DNA from: Limnoraphis robusta CS-951
GTDB lineage: Bacteria; Cyanobacteriota; Cyanobacteriia; Cyanobacteriales; Microcoleaceae
DNA length: 53,182 bases
NCBI RefSeq assembly: GCF_000972705.2
Contig: NZ_LATL02000014.1
Location: 1-53,182, forward strand
Direction of reading: 5' to 3'
Below the pieces are notes generated by a model that searched no databases, was not told where the DNA came from, and saw only the letters and a program-made list of their open reading frames with translations. The first letter of the stretch is position 1. Every line of letters starts with the position of its first letter. Both the position numbers and the translations under genes were made by a program. Shown piece by piece: positions 26,173 through 36,040 of the stretch.

Positions 26173-28134
26173 ATGTTAAAAAAACGCCTAAAATCATCAA
26201 AATTGTTAGTTCTGGCAACTCTATTGTTGATCAGTTTAATCACTTTTTCCTCCTTAGCACAAACGCCTAGCCACTCGGATCTGCCCGGAAAAGGTGTGAT
26301 AATTCGTTCAGGGACAAGCGATTGGATTGAGGATCGATTTCAAACTGAGATTATCAACATTGGGTTGGAGAGACTCGGTTACAAAACAGCACCATTGGTA
26401 GCAGTAGCATATCCAGCCCTCTATACCGCAGTCGCCAATGGGGATTTAGATATTGCGCCCGTGTTTGGAGAACCAGGGCATAATGAATTTTATAAAAATG
26501 CGGGCGGTGAAGAAAAGTTAGAGAAAGTCGGTTTACTTTTTCCTCTTATCCAGGGCTATCAGATTGATAAAAAAACGGCAGATCAATATCAAATTACGAA
26601 CTTACAACAATTTCAAGACCCAAAGATTGCCAAGCTATTTGATAGCGATGGAGATGGCAAAGCTGATCTAGTTGGTTGCGATCCCGGTTGGAGTTGTGAG
26701 TTAGAACTGGAGCATCATTTGGATGCTTACAAACTGCGGAATACTGTGAAAATCAATCAGGGAAATTATACCGCCTTAATTGCGGATGCCTTAACTCGTT
26801 ACCGACAAGGAAAACCATTTTTTTCCTATGTTTATAGTCCTTTCTGGCTCGGTCAGGTGCTGAAAGTCGATCAAGATGTTATTTGGCTGGAAGTTCCTTT
26901 TACTACTTCCCGCATGGGAGAGCTTACCGCTAAAGATACCTCGCTAAACGGAAAAAATCTGGGGCTGGTTCAAGGGAAATATCGAGTGATTGCCAACCAG
27001 AAATTTTTAGCCAAAAATCCATCTGCAAAACGTTTCTTTGAACGGGTTCAAATTCCTTATGAAGATATGATTCGAGAAAGCTATCGCATTAAAAATGGTG
27101 AAAATAAACCCAAAGATATTCGTCGTCATGCTGAAGAATGGGTTAAGGATAATCAAGACCTGTTTGATGGATGGTTAGCTGAAATTAATCAGACCAGCAA
27201 CAATCTAGGGGAACAACCCTCAAGTATGGGCGATAATACTACTAGCAAAAGTTTAAAAGGACTGAATATCTTATTAAATCCCTTCCAATTTTACACCATT
27301 CCTCTGGATCAGTGGATTACCGCCAGTATTAATTTCCTTGTCGATCACTTTCGTCCCCTATTCCAAACCATTCGGATTCCTATTAGTTGGGTACTGACAC
27401 AAATTCGCGGTTTATTGCTGGCAATTCCTCCTGTAATTTTCCTATTGCTGGTTGGCTTGATGACCTGGAAACTGGCCGGACAAAGTGTAGGAATTTACAG
27501 CCTGCTGGCTCTCACTTTGATTGGTTTTGTGGGGTTGTGGGAAGCGGCGATGGTTACTCTGGCTCTCGTGGTTACAGCCGTGATCTTCTGCATTATTGTG
27601 GGCATTCCTTTGGGTGTGGCTTGTGCGCGGAGTGATCGATTTGAGCAAGCGTTTCTCATCCTCCTAGATACCATGCAAACCCTGCCAACCTTTGTTTATC
27701 TGGTTCCGGTGATTATGCTATTTGGAATTGGAGAAGTTCCAGGGGTGATTGCTACAATTATCTATGCGCTTCCCCCCTTAATTCGCTTTACAAATTTGGG
27801 CATTCGACAAGTCTCGACCGAGATTGTGGAAGTTGCTGGTGCTTTTGGTTCAACGCCCAGACAAATCCTGTGGGAAGTGCAAATTCCTCTGGCTATCCCA
27901 ACGATTTTGGCTGGAGTGAATCAAACGGTTTTATTTGCTTTGGGGATGTCGGTGATTGCTTCGATGATTGCAGTTCCAGGGCTGGGTTTAACCGTATTAC
28001 AAGGAATGGGGCGTTTGGATGTAGGGATGGCGGCTGTGGGGGGACTAGGAATTGTTTTGTTGGCAATCCTGCTTGATCGGATTACTCAAGCGATTGGAAA
28101 GGCAAATAACAACAATGGCAACCTAACTTATTAA
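26173..28134 (+). CDS. fused glycine betaine-binding protein and permease (ProX-ProW)
   Basis: The 653-residue protein starts with a signal-anchor (residues 12-30, LVLATLLLISLITFSS). A ProX-like substrate-binding domain follows (about 35-330; GVIIRSGTSDWIEDRF, WLEVPFTTSR). After a linker a ProW-like permease spans 370-650 with the EAA-type loop EVAGAFGSTPRQILWEVQIP that docks the ATPase. An aspartate-rich loop DSDGDGKADL sits in the binding domain near residue 157. The fusion order (binding domain first) is opposite to OpuABC of lactococci. With ProV it makes a two-gene importer for glycine betaine or proline. Confidence 0.92.
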   Translation: MLKKRLKSSKLLVLATLLLISLITFSSLAQTPSHSDLPGKGVIIRSGTSDWIEDRFQTEIINIGLERLGYKTAPLVAVAYPALYTAVANGDLDIAPVFGEPGHNEFYKNAGGEEKLEKVGLLFPLIQGYQIDKKTADQYQITNLQQFQDPKIAKLFDSDGDGKADLVGCDPGWSCELELEHHLDAYKLRNTVKINQGNYTALIADALTRYRQGKPFFSYVYSPFWLGQVLKVDQDVIWLEVPFTTSRMGELTAKDTSLNGKNLGLVQGKYRVIANQKFLAKNPSAKRFFERVQIPYEDMIRESYRIKNGENKPKDIRRHAEEWVKDNQDLFDGWLAEINQTSNNLGEQPSSMGDNTTSKSLKGLNILLNPFQFYTIPLDQWITASINFLVDHFRPLFQTIRIPISWVLTQIRGLLLAIPPVIFLLLVGLMTWKLAGQSVGIYSLLALTLIGFVGLWEAAMVTLALVVTAVIFCIIVGIPLGVACARSDRFEQAFLILLDTMQTLPTFVYLVPVIMLFGIGEVPGVIATIIYALPPLIRFTNLGIRQVSTEIVEVAGAFGSTPRQILWEVQIPLAIPTILAGVNQTVLFALGMSVIASMIAVPGLGLTVLQGMGRLDVGMAAVGGLGIVLLAILLDRITQAIGKANNNNGNLTY

Positions 28135-28352
28135 GCCGAGAATTTTTGATCAGTTGGCAAACCTGTCCTCACTTCAAAATAGCTGTTCTTCAATGAATTT
28201 GACTGGACGATGGGTGACACCCCTCTAGCCGAGAAAGCCGATTTGTGCTATGTTCCCCCCCAAGGGGTCAAATATTTGTGCTACGGTTTAGACAAGTATT
28301 GACCCAATGACGGATTGAGCCTCGTCTGCCTTTTCACGAGAACAGCTACTCT

Positions 28353-31300
28353 ATGCTTATCGTTCCTGGCGTTGAAGTCAAAACACGCATCTACGAAAGT
28401 GCCAATTCTTTAGTTTATCGCGCTCTTCGACAGCCAGACAACGAACCTGTTATCCTGAAAATCCTCAAAGAAAATTATCCCACGCCACAAGAACTTGCTC
28501 GTTATCGTACCGAATATCAGATTACTAAATCCTTGAATTTAACAGGCTGTATTAAAGCCTATGATTTGCAGCCCTATCAAAATACCCTCGTGATGTTTAT
28601 AGAGGATTTTGGCGGGGAATCATTAAAGATTTTGATGCAGCAGAAACCGTTGAGTTTAGAAGAATTTTTGAAAATAGCGATCGCCATAACAGACAGTTTA
28701 GCAGATCTTCACGCTGCCCATATTATTCACAAAGATATTAACCCCTCAAATATTGTTTTCAACCCAGATACTCAAAAACTAAAACTTATTGATTTTGGCA
28801 TTTCTACAAAATTTACCCGAGAAAATCCAATCCTAAAAAATCCGAACGTCTTAGAAGGAACCCTTCTCTATATTTCCCCCGAACAAACGGGAAGAATGAA
28901 TCGGAGTTTAGATTATAGAACGGACTTTTATTCACTGGGAATTACCTTTTATGAACTGCTGACTCATCAACTGCCTTTTGAGAGCATCGATGTATTAGAG
29001 TTAGTTCATTGTCATCTGGCAAAACAAGCGTTATCGCCCTCAGAAATTAATCCAGAAATTCCTCCAGTATTGTCAGAGATTATCATAAAATTAATGGCAA
29101 AAAACGCCGAGGAACGCTATCAAAGTGCCTTCGGAATCAAAGCCGATTTAGAAAACTGCTTAAATCAATTAACTACTACTCAAATCTTATCAAAATTTCC
29201 CCTGGCTCGTCAAGATATTTCTGAACAATTTCAAATCCCGCAAAAACTCTATGGGAGAGAACAAGAAATTGAAACACTGCTAACAACTTTTGAACGGGTT
29301 TATGAAAAAAATCAACTGTTTTTAATTGCGGGTTATTCGGGGATTGGTAAATCAGCTTTCGTTCAAGAACTCTATAAACCGATTACTGAAAAACGGGGTT
29401 ATTTTATCTCCGGTAAATTTGACCAATATCAACGCAATATTCCCTACAGTGCCGTTGTTATTGCCTTTCTAGAATTAATTAAACAACTGTTAGCGGAAAA
29501 TGAAGCAAAGCTAATAGAATGGCGAGAAAAATTACTAGCAGCTTTAGGGATCAATGGTAGAATTATTATTGATGTTATTCCCGAAGTTGAATTCATCATT
29601 GGGAAACAACCCAAAGTTCCAGAAGTGGGGTTGAGTGAGAGTCAAAATCGCTTTAACTTAGTGTTTCAGAATTTCATCAAAGTTTTTCTCAAACCCTCAC
29701 ATCCTCTCACCCTATTTCTAGATGATTTACAGTGGGCGGATGGAGCATCTCTAAAGTTAATTGAACTGTTAATGAGTGAAACAACACCCGGTTTATTTTT
29801 AATCGGTGCCTATCGAGATAACGAAGTTTCTGCGGCTCATCCCTTAAGCTTAACCATCGAAGAAATTCGCAAAACAGGCGCCAGTATCAACGGGATTTTA
29901 CTCTCGCCTTTGGAGTTACCAACGGTTACTCAATTCGTTTCTGACACTCTAAATTTACGTCAAGATGAAGTTAGGGATATCGCTGAATTGGTTTTCAATA
30001 AAACAGGCGGTAATCCTTTTTTTATGAATGAGTTTCTCAACTCGCTGTATGTTGAGGGATTGTTGAACTTTGATATGATTTCTCGCCAATGGAAATGGAA
30101 CATAGAAGAAATACAAGAAAAGAATTATACGGATAATGTCGTTGACTTGATGGTGTTTAAAATTCAAAGGTTGCCAGAAAATACACAAGAAACACTCAAA
30201 ATAGCAGCTTGTATGGGCAATCAATTTGAATTGCAAACTTTAGCTACTCTTTGTCAAAAATCCTTGCCAGAGATGGCAGATAGCTTGCACAACGCTATTG
30301 CAGAGAACCTAATTTTACCCCTACATAATATGGGCGATGTGGAATTAGCAATAGCCGGAAAATTACCCGACAACCAGCCCTTATCCTACAAATTTGTTCA
30401 CGACAGAATCCAGCAAGCCGCCTATTTGCTTATTCCCGAACCTGAAAAACCATTTGTTCATCAAAAAATTGGTCAAATCTTACTCAAAATTATTCCCTCT
30501 GAAAAGCGAGAAGAAAAAATCTTTGAAATTGTTAATCAACTGAATTTTGCTGATCAGTTACTCTCTAAGCAACAAGAGAAAGATGAATTAGCTCAGTTAA
30601 ATCTTATTGCTGCTCAAAAAGCTAAAGCTGCTGTGGCTTATAATGCGGCACAAGAATACTTAAATATAGGTAGAAAACTACTAGCAACTAATAGCTGGCA
30701 ACAACAGTATGAACTGACTTTAGCGTTGTATGAAGAAGCCGCAGAAGTCGCTTATCTATGTGGAGATTTTGAACAGATGGAAACCCATATAAATGTTGTA
30801 CTTCAAAGAACCAAAAATATTCTGGAAAAAATAAAAGTTTATGAAATACAAATCCAAAGTTGTATCTCTCTCGCAAGAGTTTCAGACAATGTAAAAATTG
30901 GGCTAAAAGTATTAGAGTTGCTGGGAGTATCTTTTCCTTCTTCGCCTAGCCCATTATATGTTCGGCAACGTTTACAGCAAACTCGGGAAACTTTAAAAGG
31001 TAGAAATATAGAAGATTTAATGAATTTACCTGTGATGACAGATCCCGAAAAATTAGCAGTGATGCGTATCTTCTCAACTATAACTCCTGCCATTAATATG
31101 GTTGGACGAGAATTATGGCTATTAGTGGTCTGCGAACAAATAGATTTGCTGATAAAATATGGTAATTGTCCTCAATCTGCCCTTATTTACAATTGTTTTG
31201 GTACTCTTATAAACCGGGTTTTTCAAGATTTTGATGCAGCTTATGAATTGGGAGTCTTAGCTTTAAAATTAGTGGCGGGTTTTACAACTCAGGAATTCAG

Positions 31301-34300
31301 AATAATTACACTTCAAGGAGTAGCAACAACCTTGATTCATGCAAAGTCTCATCTTAGAGAATCATTAGCACTCCTCGAAGAATCTTGCTTAAGTGGAATA
31401 CAAAACGGTCATTTAACTTATGCAGTTGTTGCGGCTTATTTTAAATGTCAGTATTCATATTTCAGTGGTTTAGAACTAAGCAAACTAGAAAGGGAAACAG
31501 CAATTTACAGTAATATTCTAACCGAATGTAAACCCAGAATAAGTTTAAAAATTTATCAATTTTATCGGCAAATTATCTTGACATTGACCGATGTAAATGA
31601 AAAACAATTAATTAGTCAATATTTTACAAATAGCCAAATCATTGATTCTCAAATCGCTTATTCAAAAGTCGATACTTGTATCGTTTATTTGAATCAAGTT
31701 GTCTTGTGTTATCTCTTTTATAAATTTCCTGAAGCCTTGAAAAATGCTATTTCTGCCGAACAGTATTTAGATGAAATACCCGGAATGATTTATGTTCCTC
31801 TGTTCTTCTTCTACGATTCCTTAGTTCAACTGGCTGTGTATTTATCTGCCGATCAGTCCCAGCAAGATTGTTTGCTGGTAAAAGTCAACAAAAATCAAGA
31901 AAGTCTGCAAAAATGGGCGGAAAGCGCCCCAATGAATTATTTACATAAATTTTATCTGGTAGAGGCAGAAAAAGCACGAATTTTAGATCAATTTCTCGAA
32001 GCAATGGATTATTATGATCGCGCAATTTCCCTCGCTAAAGAACATGAATATATTAATGAAGCCGCCCTCGCTTACGAACTCGCCGCCAAGTTTTATTTAT
32101 CTAAAGATAAAGAACTCACGGCTAAGGCTTATATGCAGGAAGCCCGTTATCATTATCAACTCTGGGGTGCAACAGCAAAAGTCAAACATTTAGAAACTCA
32201 ATACCCCCAGTTATTCGTCATTAATAAACGAACCCATTCAGAAGTCTCAAACCCGATCTCAACAACCGGAAATCATTCTAATTCTTCCTTAGATATCGCT
32301 GCGATTATGAAAGCGTCTGAAGCTATTGCTGGCGAAATTGTCATTGAAAAACTCTTGTCAAAATTAATGAAAATTTTGATAGAAAATATTGGGGCTGAAC
32401 TGGGTTATTTAATCTTAGAGAACGAAGGAACATTAAGAATTGAAGCTGAATGTTTCTCGGAAAATGAAGAAGTAACGGTTTTACAATCCATCCCCGTTGA
32501 AACTTGTCAAAAACTCGCCGAATCTATTGTGAGTTATGTGGCGAGAACTCAAGAAAAAGTAGTTTTAAATAATGCGACTGCTGAAGGCAACTTTACCAAC
32601 GATCCTTATATCAAAAAAACACAAGCTAAATCTATTTTATGTACAGCTTTGATGAATCAAGGACAACTCAGTGCAATTGTTTATTTAGAAAATCGACAAA
32701 CAGCCCAAGCCTTTACGCCCGAACGATTAGAAGTTTTAAAATTATTATCAGGACAAGCGGCGATCGCCATTGCCAATGCTAAACTTTATAGCGAAGTCAA
32801 AGAACGTGAAAATCGTTTGACTCAATTTATTGATGCTATGCCAATTGGGGTCATTGTACATGATAATACTGGGCAAATCACCTATACGAATCAAACCGCG
32901 TGCGAACTTAGTCGCATTTACACAATACCAAAAGCGAGTTCTGAACAATTAGCCGAAATTTACCAACTTTATCAAGCTGGAACTAACAAGTTATACCCTA
33001 CTGAAAATCTACCCATTGTTCGTTCTTTAAGGGGTGAAACGGTTAAAATTGAGGATATGGAGTTTCACGGAGGAGATAAGATTCTTTCTTTGGAGGTGTC
33101 GAGTACGCCCATTGTTGATGAAACGGGTAAAATAAATTATGCGATCGCAGCCTTTCAAGACATCACCGAACGCAAAAAAGCAGAAAAACTGTTAGCCGAT
33201 TATAACCGCACTTTAGAGCAACAAGTCACCGAACGTACTCAAGAATTACAAAGAGAAATTATCGAGCGAAAACGAGCCGAAGAAGCCGCACAAGCCGCTA
33301 ATAAAGCTAAAAGCACGTTCCTCGCCAATATGAGCCATGAATTGCGAACTCCCCTCAATGCAATTCTAGGTTTTTCTCAATTAATGAATCGTTCTTCATC
33401 ACTTTCTGGAGAATTTCAAGACTATTTAGGAATTATTTCTCGCAATGGAGAACACCTACTAACTCTGATTAATCAAGTCTTAGATTTATCTAAACTTGAA
33501 GCTGGACGTGCGACACTCAACGAAACCAACTTTGACTTTCATCGCCTATTAAATGACCTCGAAGATTTGTTTAAATTATCGGCTGAGACTAAAGGATTGC
33601 AGTTATTAATCGAACGAACTCCAGACGTTCCTCAGTACCTCCAAACCGATGAAACTAAACTCCGCCAAGTTTTAATTAACCTCCTTTCTAACGCCATAAA
33701 GTTTACCTCGGTTGGGGGTGTTTCTGTGAGAATTAGAGCCGAACATTTAGAGTCTCGAATCTATTTTGAAATCGAAGATACGGGCGAGGGAATAGCCGAG
33801 GATGAACTGAAGACTTTATTTGAAGCTTTTGTACAAACTCAAACGGGGACAAAATCTCAAGAAGGAACGGGACTCGGGTTAACTATAGCCCGCTCTTTTA
33901 TTCAGTTAATGGGGGGTGAGATGACGGTGAAATCGCAAGTTGGGCGAGGGACTTTGTTCAAGTTTAATATTAAAGCTAACTCAGTAGAAGTTGCTGATAT
34001 TGAACAAGAAGAACCCTCTCGTCGAGTGATTGAAATTGCACCCAATCAACCTCGTTATCGCCTTTTAATTGTAGATGATCGTTGGGATAATCGTCAGTTA
34101 TTAGTTAAATTACTTTCTCCCTTTGGCTTTGAACTAACAGAAGCCAGTAACGGGGTAGAAGCAGTTCAAATGTGGGAGGAATATTCACCCCATTTAATTT
34201 TTATGGATATGCGAATGCCAGTCATGGATGGATATGAAGCCGCCCAACGTATTAAAACTAGAGAAAAGGAACACAAACTCTCATCTGATTCCCCTTTTTT

Positions 34301-34745
34301 TAAGGGGGGTGAAGGGGGGATAAAAGGTCAAGCTACAGCCATTATAGCAGTAACAGCTAGTAGTTTTGAAGAAGAGAAAGCGGTTGTATTATCTTGTGGT
34401 TGCGATGATTTTGTTCGTAAACCTTTTAGAGAAGAAAATATCCTTAATATTCTGCATAAACATCTGGGTGTAGAATTCATTTTTGAAGACGTTAATCCGA
34501 TTTCTGTGAGCAATGATTTGGAGGTGAATGTCTTGACAAAATCGGCTTTAGCTGCATTACCTTCGGAGTTGTTGGTTAATCTCCAGCAAGCCATTATCAA
34601 TCTTGATTTAGAACAAATGCAAGCCGTTATCGAGAAAATTGGGAAAATTGAACAATCATTAGCAAAGGCTATAGAGGCTTGTTTGAAAAAATTTCAGTAC
34701 GAAAAATTGTTGGATTTAATAACTTCTTTGAGTGATAAATTATGA
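28353..34745 (+). CDS. giant Ser/Thr kinase-AAA ATPase-GAF-PAS-histidine kinase-receiver protein
   Basis: The 2130-residue protein contains, in order: a Ser/Thr kinase domain (1-270; HKD with Asp128, DFG from Asp147); an AAA ATPase (about 298-600; GYSGIGKSA near 327, LFLDDLQWAD); a long helical repeat region (600-1290); GAF (about 1330-1490); PAS (about 1495-1610); HisKA with His1662 in MSHELRTP; an ATPase domain (NLLSNAIKFTS, DTGEGI, GTGLGL); a receiver with Asp1952; and a short helical tail. It is a soluble sensor that could signal by both Ser/Thr and His-Asp phosphorylation. Residues 1978-1993 (SDSPFFKGGEGGIKGQ) are an in-frame insert from a genomic palindrome inside the receiver. Its stop overlaps the next start by four bases. 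Confidence 0.94.
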   Translation: MLIVPGVEVKTRIYESANSLVYRALRQPDNEPVILKILKENYPTPQELARYRTEYQITKSLNLTGCIKAYDLQPYQNTLVMFIEDFGGESLKILMQQKPLSLEEFLKIAIAITDSLADLHAAHIIHKDINPSNIVFNPDTQKLKLIDFGISTKFTRENPILKNPNVLEGTLLYISPEQTGRMNRSLDYRTDFYSLGITFYELLTHQLPFESIDVLELVHCHLAKQALSPSEINPEIPPVLSEIIIKLMAKNAEERYQSAFGIKADLENCLNQLTTTQILSKFPLARQDISEQFQIPQKLYGREQEIETLLTTFERVYEKNQLFLIAGYSGIGKSAFVQELYKPITEKRGYFISGKFDQYQRNIPYSAVVIAFLELIKQLLAENEAKLIEWREKLLAALGINGRIIIDVIPEVEFIIGKQPKVPEVGLSESQNRFNLVFQNFIKVFLKPSHPLTLFLDDLQWADGASLKLIELLMSETTPGLFLIGAYRDNEVSAAHPLSLTIEEIRKTGASINGILLSPLELPTVTQFVSDTLNLRQDEVRDIAELVFNKTGGNPFFMNEFLNSLYVEGLLNFDMISRQWKWNIEEIQEKNYTDNVVDLMVFKIQRLPENTQETLKIAACMGNQFELQTLATLCQKSLPEMADSLHNAIAENLILPLHNMGDVELAIAGKLPDNQPLSYKFVHDRIQQAAYLLIPEPEKPFVHQKIGQILLKIIPSEKREEKIFEIVNQLNFADQLLSKQQEKDELAQLNLIAAQKAKAAVAYNAAQEYLNIGRKLLATNSWQQQYELTLALYEEAAEVAYLCGDFEQMETHINVVLQRTKNILEKIKVYEIQIQSCISLARVSDNVKIGLKVLELLGVSFPSSPSPLYVRQRLQQTRETLKGRNIEDLMNLPVMTDPEKLAVMRIFSTITPAINMVGRELWLLVVCEQIDLLIKYGNCPQSALIYNCFGTLINRVFQDFDAAYELGVLALKLVAGFTTQEFRIITLQGVATTLIHAKSHLRESLALLEESCLSGIQNGHLTYAVVAAYFKCQYSYFSGLELSKLERETAIYSNILTECKPRISLKIYQFYRQIILTLTDVNEKQLISQYFTNSQIIDSQIAYSKVDTCIVYLNQVVLCYLFYKFPEALKNAISAEQYLDEIPGMIYVPLFFFYDSLVQLAVYLSADQSQQDCLLVKVNKNQESLQKWAESAPMNYLHKFYLVEAEKARILDQFLEAMDYYDRAISLAKEHEYINEAALAYELAAKFYLSKDKELTAKAYMQEARYHYQLWGATAKVKHLETQYPQLFVINKRTHSEVSNPISTTGNHSNSSLDIAAIMKASEAIAGEIVIEKLLSKLMKILIENIGAELGYLILENEGTLRIEAECFSENEEVTVLQSIPVETCQKLAESIVSYVARTQEKVVLNNATAEGNFTNDPYIKKTQAKSILCTALMNQGQLSAIVYLENRQTAQAFTPERLEVLKLLSGQAAIAIANAKLYSEVKERENRLTQFIDAMPIGVIVHDNTGQITYTNQTACELSRIYTIPKASSEQLAEIYQLYQAGTNKLYPTENLPIVRSLRGETVKIEDMEFHGGDKILSLEVSSTPIVDETGKINYAIAAFQDITERKKAEKLLADYNRTLEQQVTERTQELQREIIERKRAEEAAQAANKAKSTFLANMSHELRTPLNAILGFSQLMNRSSSLSGEFQDYLGIISRNGEHLLTLINQVLDLSKLEAGRATLNETNFDFHRLLNDLEDLFKLSAETKGLQLLIERTPDVPQYLQTDETKLRQVLINLLSNAIKFTSVGGVSVRIRAEHLESRIYFEIEDTGEGIAEDELKTLFEAFVQTQTGTKSQEGTGLGLTIARSFIQLMGGEMTVKSQVGRGTLFKFNIKANSVEVADIEQEEPSRRVIEIAPNQPRYRLLIVDDRWDNRQLLVKLLSPFGFELTEASNGVEAVQMWEEYSPHLIFMDMRMPVMDGYEAAQRIKTREKEHKLSSDSPFFKGGEGGIKGQATAIIAVTASSFEEEKAVVLSCGCDDFVRKPFREENILNILHKHLGVEFIFEDVNPISVSNDLEVNVLTKSALAALPSELLVNLQQAIINLDLEQMQAVIEKIGKIEQSLAKAIEACLKKFQYEKLLDLITSLSDKL

Positions 34746-35770
34746 ATAATAATCTCAATCTAGACGACAAAGAAACAATTTTAATTATTGACGATTGCCC
34801 TGATAATTTGCACCTATTAAGCGAAATTTTATCTCATGCTGGATATAAAGTTCATCTGGCTCCGAGTGGTAAATTAGCCCTAAAATTCATCGAGTTGAAT
34901 TTACCCGACTTAATTTTACTGGATATTATGATGCCTCAAATGGATGGCTATACCGTTTTTGAGCAGTTCAAAAAAGCTGAGGAACACAAAGATATACCCG
35001 TTATTTTCATCAGTGCTTTGCATGATGTATTTGACAAAGTTAAAGCGTTTTCTTTGGGGGGAGTAGACTACATTACTAAACCTTTTAAAGAACAAGAAGT
35101 TTTGGTTCGCGTCGAAAATCAATTGCGTCTGAGAAGGCTTTCTCAACAACTCATAGAAAAAAATATATTAGAAGAACGTAACCGGATGGCGCGAGAAATT
35201 CATGATGTTTTAGCACAAGCCTTTACAGGAATTATCCTAAATTTAGGAGCGGCTGAACGAGCGATGGAAAAGACTCCAGATCAAGCAGTTTCACATCTGA
35301 AAACTGTGCGCGAACTCGCCAAGACTGGACTAGCAGAAGCCCGACGTTCAGTAACAGCTTTGCGCCCACAATTGTTAGAAAATGGCGATTTGTATAGCGC
35401 TCTTAACCTGATTGCTACACGGATGTCATCCCATAGCCAGACGCGCATTGTTTTAGAAGTCATGGGTACCGTAGATTCTCTCCCTTTAGAGGTTGAAAAT
35501 AACTTGCTGCGAATTGCACAAGAAGCACTAACCAATGCTTTTAAATATGCGAAAGCGAGTACAATTAATATTGAGCTAATTTATGAACCCGAACAGTTTT
35601 CTTTGCGAGTGCAAGATAACGGACAGGGATTTGATGTAGAGAGTCCTTGTTTTCTGAACGGTTTTGGTTTTTTGGGAATGAAAGAACGAGCCGATCGCAT
35701 TCACGCTCAACTGATGATCACGAGCGAAGTTGGACGAGGAACAGAAATTCGGGTTTCGGTTCAGCGATAA
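34742..35770 (+). CDS. receiver-histidine kinase protein (NarL/DesK-type kinase)
   Basis: The 342-residue protein has an N-terminal receiver (ILIIDDCPDN, phospho-acceptor Asp61 in LLDIMMPQMDGY, Lys in YITKPF). It continues with a HisKA_3 dimerisation domain with His154 in MAREIHDVLAQ and a NarX/DesK-type ATPase domain (IAQEALTNAFKYAKA, DNGQGF, GFLGMKERA). Its ATG overlaps the giant kinase's stop (ATGA), so the two form one translationally coupled unit. The receiver could take phosphate from the upstream hybrid kinase. HisKA_3 kinases normally signal to LuxR-type regulators; only a stump of one follows. Confidence 0.94.
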   Translation: MNNNLNLDDKETILIIDDCPDNLHLLSEILSHAGYKVHLAPSGKLALKFIELNLPDLILLDIMMPQMDGYTVFEQFKKAEEHKDIPVIFISALHDVFDKVKAFSLGGVDYITKPFKEQEVLVRVENQLRLRRLSQQLIEKNILEERNRMAREIHDVLAQAFTGIILNLGAAERAMEKTPDQAVSHLKTVRELAKTGLAEARRSVTALRPQLLENGDLYSALNLIATRMSSHSQTRIVLEVMGTVDSLPLEVENNLLRIAQEALTNAFKYAKASTINIELIYEPEQFSLRVQDNGQGFDVESPCFLNGFGFLGMKERADRIHAQLMITSEVGRGTEIRVSVQR

Positions 35771-35885
35771 TTGGAAAAATTTCCAAGTGAAGTTTCACGT
35801 CAACAATATTTTGAGTAAGTTGAATGTCAAGGATAGAACCCAGGCGGCGCTCGTTGCTTTGAAACGGGGAATGGCTAGTTTATAG
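35769..35885 (+). pseudogene. C-terminal stump of a LuxR/NarL-type response regulator
   Basis: Immediately after the kinase stop, one frame reads VKFHVNNILSKLNVKDRTQA then ALVALKRGMASL and a stop. This is the recognition helix and last helix of a LuxR-type HTH. Everything before it (receiver and first HTH helices, normally about 180 residues) is missing, with the junction between 35770 and 35787. There is no start codon. It is the remains of the expected cognate regulator of the kinase just upstream. Confidence 0.82.
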
Positions 35886-36040
35886 TTGGGCTGGTACGAT
35901 ACGCCGTTGCGATGGGAAGCTAAGAAAAAACAAGCAGTCTCCCAACAACAACCAGCAGGGAATAAAAGTTTGATGAAAACGGGGGTAAATCCGGTAAAAG
36001 CTTCTAGATTTACCCCTGGATACTGCATTTTTCGCGAATT

